From Valencia hispanica (lineage: Eukaryota > Chordata > Actinopteri > Cyprinodontiformes > Valenciidae): a stretch of 64,000 bases of DNA. Position numbers and translations under genes: made by a program. How positions within the stretch are numbered: position 1 is the first letter of the stretch; each line of letters opens with the position of its first letter. The stretch covers positions 14,915,235 through 14,979,234 of the forward strand of contig OY747712.1 in assembly GCA_963556495.2 (NCBI GenBank), read 5' to 3'. Of the stretch, positions 56,441-64,000 are shown one piece after another. Below the pieces are notes generated by a model. That model searched no databases. It was not told the origin of the DNA and saw only the letters and a list, made by a program, of their open reading frames with translations.

Positions 56441-57911
56441 CAGTACAGTGCAAATATTTTAGGCATGTGTGAAAAAATACTGTAAACAAAGAATGCTTTA
56501 TGAAATACAAATAATGATTGTTTATTTTTATCAATTTACAAAATGCACAGTGAGCAAACAAAATAATAATCTAATTCAAATCAATATTTGGTGCCTTTTG
56601 CCCTCAAACCAGCATCAATTGTTATAGGTACATTTATAAAAAGTCTTTTAGGATTATAGTCAGGTGTATGACCAACCAATTATACCAAACAGCTAATGAT
56701 CATTAATGTCACACATAGGTTGAAACAGTCATTAACTGAAACAGAAACAGCTGTATAGGAGGCTTAAAACTAGGTAAGGAACAGCCAAACTCTGCGACCA
56801 AGGTGAGGTTGTGGAAGATGGTTTCATGTCATGGCAAGATTGAGCACAGCAACAAGACACAAGATAGCTATACTTTTGAAGAAGCACAAAGAAAAGGGAA
56901 ACGTTGAGGATCGTAGACATCAGTGGTCGGCCAAGGAAACTTATCGCAGCAGATGAAAGACACATCAAACTTATTACCCAAATCGGAAGATGTCCACCAG
57001 TGCCATCAGCTCAGAACTGGCAGAAGCCAGTGGGACCCAGGTACACCCATCTACTGTCTGGAGAAGTCTGGCTAGAAGTGGTCCTCATGGAAGAGTTGTA
57101 GCCAAAAAGCAATACCTCTGACGTGGAAACAAGGACAAGCGACTCAAGTATTCACGAAAACATAGGAACTGGGGTGTAGAACAATGGCAGTAGGTTCTCT
57201 GGAGTGATGAGTCAAAATCTGAAATACTTGGCTGTAGTAGATGGCAGTTTGTCGAAGAGCTGGAGAATGTTACAATAATGGGTGTCTGTAGGTAACAGTG
57301 AAGCACTGTGGAGGTTCCTTGAACATTTGGGACTGGATTTCTGCAAATGGAGTTGGGGATTTGGTCAGGATTAATGGTGTTCACAATGTCGAGAAATACA
57401 GGCAGATACTTATCCATCATGCAATACCATCAGGGAGGCGTATGATTACCCTCAAATTTATTCTGCAGCAGAACAACGGCCCCAAACATACAACCAAAGT
57501 CATTAATAACCATCTTCAGCGTAAAGAAGAACAAGAAGTCCTGGAAGTAGTGGTATGGTCCCCACAGAGCCCTGATCTCAACATCATGGGGTGTGTCTGG
57601 GATTACATGAAGAGACAGAAGGATGTGAGGGAGCCTACATCCACAGAAGATCTGTGGTTAGTTATTCAAGATGTTTGGAACAACCTACCAGCCGAGTTCC
57701 TTCAAAAACTGCAAGTGTACCTAGAAGAAATAATGCTGTTCTGAAGGCAAAAGGTGGTCACACCAAATATTGATTTGATTTAGATTCCTCTTTTGTTCGT
57801 TCACTGCTTTTTTTCGTTTGATGAAAAAAAATATGAACACTTTTATATATAAATATATACACTTGTATACAGCATTTTCTCACACCTGCCTAAAACTTTT
57901 GCACAGTTCTG
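56441..57911 (+). mobile_element. Tc1-like transposon with both ends, in ptprm intron
   Basis: The left end CAGTACAGTGCAAATATTTTAGGCATGTGTGAAAAAATACTG and the right end (reverse complement CAGAACTGTGCAAAAGTTTTAGGCAGGTGTGAGAAAATGCTG) are terminal inverted repeats, each next to TA. Length 1471 bases. The transposase is on the plus strand, opposite to ptprm. Both ends survive and the core is readable, so it is one of the better-preserved DNA transposons here. Confidence 0.9.
56900..57744 (+). pseudogene. Tc1-like transposase, inactivated
   Basis: Pieces in order are SGRPRKLIAADERHIKLITQ (end of the DNA-binding part), WSDESKSEILG around 57198-57230 (first catalytic Asp kept), and the 148-codon frame 57298-57744. 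That frame carries GVGDLVRINGVHNVEKYRQI, LIHHAIPSGRRM, LQQNNGPKHTTK and SPQSPDLNIMGCVWDYMKRQ. The second catalytic Asp (QQDND in relatives) is Asn, and the final Glu (IIEAVWD-type) is Gly, so the enzyme is dead even apart from frameshifts between the pieces. The C-terminus, ending LKAKGGHTKY in a neighbouring frame, is at about 57773. Confidence 0.88.
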
Positions 57912-58228
57912 TATGTGTAAAGTCCAGCTCACCCTTGGCCCTTATCACTCAGCCCTACCTCTGCAAGGGTAGAGGGACGTAGACAGAGGGCAAATTTTGA
58001 CAGCTAGACATTCTCATAGTATACTAACCTTGTGTAAAAATATCACCATTTTATGGTATTCATATACAAGTAAAATAAATGTATAACATAATGCCTTCCT
58101 TTTAGTTTTAAACAAAAAAGAATCTTTCCTGCTGCAGCTAAAATAAATAAAATAAAATGTTTTTATAACATTTAATGATATTTATTTTTATTTAAAAAAA
58201 AGGTTTTTTAAATCAAATTAAGGATCAT

Positions 58229-58349
58229 TGTCCTGCTGCAACCATGCCTTTCCCCCCGTGACTGCTGGAGATAGGCACCAGCCCCCCCGCAACCCTGCAG
58301 AGGATGGGCAGGTATAGATAATGGATGAATGAATGGATGTCCTGCTGCA
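58229..58349 (-). repeat. 97-bp interspersed repeat with 12-bp target duplication
   Basis: TGTCCTGCTGCA occurs at 58229-58240 and again at 58338-58349. It flanks 97 bases that read, on the minus strand, TCCATTCATTCATCCATTATCTATACCTGCCC and then GCAGGGTTGCGGGGGGGCTGG. The host Tc1 sequence has TGTCCTGCTGCA once. This is a clean insertion of a short CATCCATTATCTATACC family copy. Confidence 0.85.
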
Positions 58350-58742
58350 TAACATAAGTGAAGCTTGATCTCCACTTAAAAAACTGATTGATATAAATTC
58401 CGAATCAGAATTCTCTGATGGAGAAATCCATTACGGCAAGTCCTCCAGGTTCTGACCCAGCAAAGCGGTCGTAGACAGCCACCACCATATTTGATTGTTG
58501 ATATACAGCTTGATGAGCTTTTTCTGAAATTATGTGTTAGCTTTAGGTCGCATCTAATAAGAAACACATGTTCCAAAAGGTTTTGCTTTTGTCTCGTCAA
58601 TCCACAGAACATTTTTCCAAGCTCTCTGGGATCATCGAGAGGTTTTTCCGAGTGTTTTTGACATTGAAGCACTCCCATGGATGCCATTTTTGCCCAGTCG
58701 CTTTCTTATTGCTGAATAATGGATACTACTGACCTTTTGTTG

Positions 58743-59185
58743 ACCTCTGCCAGGAAGTAATGTTTTCAAGGCTGTCTCTCTGTTTGTCTATCTGTTAGCA
58801 AGATAACTCAAATAGATATGGATGGATTTCATTGCCTTTTTTAAAGAAATGTCTGCAATGGGACCAGGAACAACTGATTACATTTTGGGGTTGATCCGAC
58901 ATGAAGCGCATCCCTCCACCGACCAGCGGTGCTATCGTAGACTCCTCTCACACCTCAGAGAGCTCACAGACGGCTGAGCCCGCGCAGCAGCCCCACTACA
59001 GTTGGACCATATGAACAGCAAATTAATCGTACATGCATGAATCTCCCTTCTCTGCTGGAAGAGCACAGCGACAGTACAAACACAGCCATGCACCTCATTA
59101 ACAGACATTTTATTGGAAAAGTACCAAATGTTAAAATTAGGGAAGTGGTGAACCACTGTTACATATATATTGTTTTTTATTCCTA
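58743..59185 (+). mobile_element. Second insertion in the Tc1 relict
   Basis: Begins CCTCTGCCAGGAAGTAATGTTTTC, then CTGTCTCTCTGTTTGTCTATCTGTTAGCAAGATAACTCAAA and GGGGTTGATCC, a dispersed fish repeat type. The right part (58920-59130) is GC-richer and unassigned. Boundaries are approximate and defined by where Tc1 homology stops and resumes. Confidence 0.5.
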
Positions 59186-59979
59186 GGGCTTAGAAATTGG
59201 TTTGTAGCACTTTCCAGACTAATGGACGTCAACCTCCTTGTTGTTCATCTGATTTTCTTTAGATCGGGCTATGGTGTCTTGCTTTTTGAGAACTTTTGCC
59301 ATAGTTCATGTTGCCAGATTCTCCTTATTCGATTTCTTGACTCTAAAGGTCAGGCAGTAATATGGTCTTGGAATGGCCAGTAACGTTGAACCAAAAAATG
59401 TCACTAAACACAGTTTATTTGTGCCAGGTTGGTTTAAATGGCTTTATTCACTTAATAAATTAAATCATCTTTTAAAAACAGCTTTTTGTGGTTAACTTTG
59501 CTTCATGATTTGGGTTCCATGTAAAAAAAAGAAGAAAAAAAGGCCAAATTCTAGTTTTCTTGCCCTCATACTTTGAATCCAGAACAATAACCCTCTCAAA
59601 CCCACAGGCAAAAACAGTCTTTTTATAAGAAGGGACTAACCGAGGCAACTGCGAGGAAAAATATGTCTTCCCTTTAAAATTATATGGGTTTTTTTCAGTT
59701 TAAACTAGTGTTCTACAAGCTGCATATCATTTTTTAATAACCTTTGAGATAATTGAAAGATGCAAATAGAGGTTCATTGTAATGTGGCAACATCTTAAAC
59801 ACCAACGTCAGTACTGGTATTAGCCTCATTGTGCCGTGAGGTTTTATTAATAAATGTCAAATGAAAGTAGCAGCTTTCATAAATATGATTAGTGTTTGAC
59901 AGGAAAAGCAAAACAACCGGGCAAGAATTTCTACATGAAGTGGATAAAACCAGAGATGGTGTTTGTGTTTGACTCTTAC

Positions 59980-60153
59980 GTCCATGAGTGCGGCATTGAT
60001 GTAGTTGGAGCTCTCCCCGTCGATGGTGATCAGAAAGGGAAGGCACCGGTCCGGCGGCAGGACGTCCATGCAGCGGTTCTTCTCGTGGTTTCGGGGCAAC
60101 AGGGCGATGCTGCAGTCCTCCACCCTCAGCGTGGGAGTCACCATGTTCAGAGT
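59980..60153 (-). CDS. ptprm: ptprm exon: start of D2
   Basis: Minus strand, acceptor GATCCGACAG, donor GTAAGA; 174 bases, phase 0. Encodes [74 protein letters not shown] corresponds to the NKNRY loop of PTP domains. D2 has Cys where active domains have Tyr, another sign of weakened substrate recognition. [11 protein letters not shown] matches the NYINA motif. Closest to PTPRM. Confidence 0.97.
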
Positions 60154-60529
60154 CTGTCGGATCGAGGCAGATTACATGCTGTCATATCGATGCAGGAAGG
60201 TAGGCGCTTGGGTCGTGAGTCTGCTAATTACCTCCCACTATGGTAATTAACAGTGCAATTCTTTAATCAGTTCCATTAGTGACTGCTCTGACTCCCCTGA
60301 TGTTACTGTGATGAAACTTGGGGGGATGATGCGTCTCATATAACGCTCATTGGCCCAAGAGGGGGTGATACTATTACAGATTAATGCATTTCTGCTCCTG
60401 ATTGGCCCAGAGGGGGGCTGTGCCTTTCATCAAGAGAGAACATATTTACCATTGTTTGTCCTGCATTTGAGATGATGCTTTATTAGGAATTTGTACACAC
60501 AATCTCAGTACGTTAAGTGAAGCACTCAC

Positions 60530-60679
60530 CCTAAATTCCTCCTTAATGGGACTGGAGTTGGTCTGCGGGTCCAGGCGGTTCATATCGTAGTAGACGGACC
60601 GGAGCTGGCTGGCAGGGATGGTGGTGTCCCCACAAAGACATGCCTCCAAAATGGCATCATGGATAAAGACATACTGCTC
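60530..60679 (-). CDS. ptprm: ptprm exon: D1-D2 linker
   Basis: Minus strand, acceptor TTTTCTTTCAG, donor GTGAGT; 150 bases, phase 0. Encodes [40 protein letters not shown] and [22 protein letters not shown] completes the D1 QTEEQY motif, whose Gln positions the catalytic water, together with the end of the upstream exon. The remainder is the short linker leading into D2. Sequence is close to PTPRM. Confidence 0.97.
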
Positions 60680-60689
60680 CTGAAAGAAA

Positions 60690-61845
60690 ACAGCACCCTC
60701 ATTGCGGATCTGTCAGACATCTTAGACCTTTAAGACACAAAAATATGAAAAAGTTCTTTTTCACTAGCAGCAAAAGCAGCCGTGGCGAGGGTCTGCTGCA
60801 TTTTTTCAAGAAGATTTCAGTGACCTTTACCATGTTTTTGCTTTAGCCCGTCGGCATATTTTTTCCAACTAATATTTGACATTGTTTATGTTGAAAGGTT
60901 ACATTACATATTTTAACATATATTTTTGCTACAAAGTTGTTTAATTCTTTTCTGAGACTAAACTCCACATCATTTTATCAGTAAACATCCTTTGAAATCG
61001 ACCTTTTCTCTAAACTTAACCCAACAACTGCGATGATATTAAAACGTTGCAAAAGCAGATATATTCTAATGTGAGTATATGTGACAGACCCACCTAAAGT
61101 GGTGCATGATTATGAAGGAGATTATTGTAAACAAAATGTTCACAAATGAAAAATTGAAAACTGGGGTGTGCATTTGAACCCCGTCCCCTCCCACCCCCTT
61201 TAGTCTGAAACCCCTAAATAAAATCCAAGGAAAATTACTCATCTCATGATCATTGGGACTTGTGTTTTGTATTTTTTGGTTTGGCTCTTTACTTTTGTCT
61301 TTTTTATGTGCTGTTTGAGGTTTGAGTGCTTGTTTTATTTTTATTTTATTTAGTTTTCTCCTCTTCGCTATACTCCGTATACTTCCTGTTTTCCTTTTTA
61401 AATAGTTTTTTTGACACTCTTGATGTTATCACAGTCATGCTGTTTCAGTATTAATTTCCCTGTGTTTAAGTTTTTTGTACATCACTTCTTCTATTATCTA
61501 GTTCTACTGCTTGCTAATTAGACTCATCTGTTTTCCACTAATCAACCTCCCTGGTATTTAACCCTCTCTTATTTAATCTTTCCTTTCCGAATTTCTGTTA
61601 CAGTGCTCCACCTGAGATTCATGTTTCTTTGGTATTTTTGTATCAGTGTTTTGGTTTACTTTATTAAAATCCACTCTTCGTTATAAACCTTCCAGCTTCC
61701 TATCTGCACTTGGATCCTTCATATTCCCCCAAAAATCATGACAACTTACTTCCGAACTCACTTGATTTCTACACAGAGTCCACCTGTAATTTATTCTCAG
61801 TATTTATACAGTTAAAACTAACACTACACATCACCCTGAACGCAC
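60690..61845. other. Intronic, no feature recognised
   Basis: AT-rich DNA in the 3.0-kb ptprm intron (60680-63704). No supported repeat or gene. Confidence 0.4.
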
Positions 61846-61849
61846 CATC

Positions 61850-62337
61850 TTTCAGGACGGACAGGGAAGCTGGTCAGTCTTCATGGGAGGAGTGATGGAG
61901 CAGATTATAGGGCATTCTAATTGGAAAACCAGCATACTCGTTTTAGAATGGCCTAGTCTAAGTCCAGGAATAAATCCAAAGGAGAATCTGTGGCAAGACT
62001 TGGAAATTAATGCAGATGCTCTCCATTCAACCGGACTAAGCAGGAGCTATTTTGTAAAAATATCCGTCTTTACATGTGGAAATTTAGTAGACACATTCCC
62101 TAAAGCACTCATAGCTGTGATTTTTGCCAACGGTTGTTCTAGAAAGTAACTCAAGAATAATAAATTTAAATGCATGCTATATATTTTTTTAAATGAAATT
62201 TTTAAACCCTGTGTTATTTTCATTACACTTCAAATCCACACCCTACTTCGTATTGTGCTTCGTAAGTTTATGGTTTTAACCTGATGAAATGTGAAATAGC
62301 TTCAGAGGTATGGATATTTTTGCACGCCACTCTAAAT
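61850..62337 (+). mobile_element. Tc1-like transposon relict, 3' part, in ptprm intron
   Basis: The plus frame 61883-62149 reads ILVLEWPSLSPGINPKENLW, then QDLEINADALHSTGLS. This is the VLEWPSQSPDLNPIENLW..LK block at the end of Tc1 transposases, with the SPDLNP Asp changed to Gly and the catalytic Glu kept (KENLW). The 3' terminus TATGGATATTTTTGCACGCCACTCTAAAT lies at about 62310. The first two-thirds of the element are missing or unrecognisable. Confidence 0.7.
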
Positions 62338-62339
62338 AA

Positions 62340-63704
62340 GCATGAAGTCTGGACAACGAAAGCAGCTCTCACGCGGGCCGAAGCAGGAAATTACAGCAGA
62401 TTTCCTCCTCCTCGAGTCAATCACTCAAGCGTTGGAGACGGTGACACAGCTTGAAGCTTGATGCAAATCTATTCTGAAGTGACATTTTCAGCAGACACTT
62501 CCTTGTCACTTTGTACCAAAATCCGCACTAGAACACAGGGGTCACTGATTTACATATACAAACAGATCTGTTTGTATGTTATCTGTCCAGAACGCAATGT
62601 GAACCGTTGACTGGGAGCCTGTGTGCTCTCAGCACTGCTCTGGGTCGGGCCAGTAGGTCAGCTGTTTATCAATTTACAGGTTGATGGATCCTATCTGAGC
62701 TAATAAAGTAGTAAAGACGGCACATTACATTTTCATGCACGAATTAAACCATGCTGGAGTGTTGGTGTCTGGCTGCAGGCAGAGGAGCCGAGCCAATGAG
62801 CCTGAACACCTGCGAGGGAAAATACCCAGATACGCACACGGTTTGAAGGTCACTGAACTTCAGGAGAGTGACTCAACATTTGTTCTCCAGTTGCTCAAAT
62901 TCCCATTCGGACGTCAACGATGAAACATTTGCCCATTAAGTCCAATGACGCCTGTGATTTAAAGAGAATTACAGGGAAATGATGCATTCAATGACACGAT
63001 GGACATCTCCAGATGGCTGGCGATCAGGAAAGTCCACACCGGAATAAAGCTGGAAAACGGGCCAGGAATGTTTTCAGTCAGTGATATGAACTAAATCCTT
63101 TCTGTTCAAAGCCTCTAAACCCTGTTATTACAGTCTGTAGTGCCAACCACTTATGACTTGTACCCTGGGAAATTGTTCTGTGCACAGTTTAATAAATGTC
63201 TCTGGTAAGAGATGATCCATTAAAAAAAGGTGCTAGCGACAAATTGATGGTGTGGAATACAAACGCAGCAAAACTCAAGTTAATTTGGATAGTTTAGTAA
63301 CGTGTTAATGAGACATTCACATTTGAAATTTGAGCAGGTACTTTGCACTAAATGACAACAATTATTATGCTGCATTTTCAAGGATAATTGACATTTTCAC
63401 TGAATGGCAAAACTGTGAGAGATCTCTCCTTGATCCCCCCCACTCATCAAAATTAATCACAAATAAATCACCCTAAATGGAATCCTCTCAAAAAATATAT
63501 AAAAGCATTTTTTTTCTTAAAATTTAAAGTTTTTGTCTTGGAGTAGGGGGGTTTATGAGGAGAATTAAGTGTTGATACTACTTGATCCACTTTAGATGGC
63601 AACAAGCTGTCGTGTTTCATCCCCAGACTTCATGATTTGACTGGTTTGTCTTTGTGGACATGCCCATCTCAGCTGAGGTTACTGCGAGAGCGGACTGACC
63701 ATAC
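62340..63704. other. Intronic, no feature recognised
   Basis: Ordinary sequence between the Tc1 relict and the next ptprm exon. The 62-codon plus frame at 62735-62923 has no domain. Confidence 0.4.
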
Positions 63705-63840
63705 CTCAGTCTGAACCATGTTGACCCTCCGTGAGCGCAGCTCCCTCACACAGTTGTAAATGTCCACCACACCTTCCCTCTCCGCCATGTCCAGCATGAT
63801 ATCGATGACGATGAAGCAGCCCGTCCGACCGGCACCAGCA
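63705..63840 (-). CDS. ptprm: ptprm exon: D1 catalytic signature
   Basis: Minus strand, acceptor CTGTGCACAG, donor GTATGG; 136 bases. The first base completes a Ser codon split AG|T; then [40 protein letters not shown] and MVQTE. Together with the upstream exon (outside the window) this is [10 protein letters not shown], the catalytic Cys-x5-Arg loop of the active, membrane-proximal phosphatase domain D1. PTP mu is a homophilic-adhesion receptor phosphatase at cell contacts. It dephosphorylates junction proteins in vertebrates, as known for the family and not visible here. The next exon supplies EQYVF in phase 0. This is the most 5' ptprm exon in the window. Confidence 0.97.
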
Positions 63841-64000
63841 CTGTGCACAGACAGACAACAGAATGTTCTATTACTGCTTTAATTTCAGACAGATTATATG
63901 TAAACGCAGCCTATAATTTCCCCTAAATTAGAGGTTACTTTCAGGGACAAGGCTGCATTTAAATGTGATTTGAAGAATGGTATAGAGTAATCTCAATAAC
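63841..64000. other. ptprm: ptprm intron, to window edge
   Basis: Intron sequence upstream of the D1 signature exon, starting with the acceptor (ending CTGTGCACAG on the minus strand). The preceding exon, encoding the HC of the signature, is not in the window. Confidence 0.8.

Larger units (their letters stand above)
58205..59500 (-). mobile_element. Tc1-like transposon relict (minus) with two nested insertions
   Basis: The minus frame 58687-58376 holds LGKMFCGLTRQKQNLLEHVF, the transposase region before the first catalytic block, and then TIKYGGG. Plus-strand blocks ATGGATGCCATTTTTGCCCAGTCGCTTTCTTATTGC, GGGCTTAGAAATTGG and GGTTTAAATGGCTTTATTCACTTAATAAATTAAATCATC continue the element's reverse complement to its end at about 59500. 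It is the same family as 24797-25290. It is interrupted at 58241-58337 and at about 58743-59185. Confidence 0.75.

Overview
The window is vertebrate nuclear DNA, almost certainly from a ray-finned (teleost) fish. It is AT-rich, gene-poor and full of decayed transposons. The only confidently recognised protein-coding gene is the 3' part of a receptor-type protein tyrosine phosphatase of the R2B group, best matching PTPRM (receptor PTP mu). It runs on the minus strand from the right edge down to about 46.2 kb. No bacterial, plasmid, phage or CRISPR features are seen.

Layout: (1) 1-11.3 kb holds a small CpG-rich patch near 0.4 kb, L2-like LINE 3'-end debris (3.6-4.8 kb), a short interspersed repeat (8.6-8.9 kb) and a reverse-transcriptase relict (9.4-9.7 kb). 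(2) 11.3-26 kb is a transposon graveyard: a split minus-strand Tc1 relict, a (GATAA)n microsatellite, a duplicated zinc-finger transposon module, an L2 RT relict, a Tc1 element with both terminal inverted repeats (19771-21251), tandem L2 3' ends and further Tc1 relicts. (3) 26-32.4 kb is mostly unassigned, with one Tc1 relict (29004-30148). (4) 32.4-38.7 kb holds two hAT-like MITEs and then a 5.8-kb DNA transposon (32885-38724). Its ends are matching 20-bp inverted repeats flanked by TTAA. It carries a THAP-finger relict on the plus strand and a degraded DDE-type transposase on the minus strand, pointing at each other; this fits the Kolobok superfamily. (5) 40.8-43.4 kb contains a 57-bp inverted repeat followed directly by a 5'-truncated L2-type LINE with an uninterrupted 538-residue RT-bearing frame. 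(6) 45.3-63.8 kb is ptprm: eight coding exons with AG/GT splice sites and compatible phases. Its introns hold Tc1 copies, MITEs, RT debris and two long tetranucleotide microsatellites.

The ptprm exons join into one frame. It runs from the end of phosphatase domain 1 (the [10 protein letters not shown] signature) through the whole of domain 2 to the natural stop. The rest of the extracellular, membrane and D1 sequence must lie beyond the right edge. The transposons are relicts: catalytic residues are lost or frames broken in nearly all of them. The most interesting unit is the 5.8-kb TTAA-flanked element with two convergent genes. Exon coordinates come from reading splice sites by eye; most repeat boundaries are approximate, and family names rest on recognised motifs, not on database searches.
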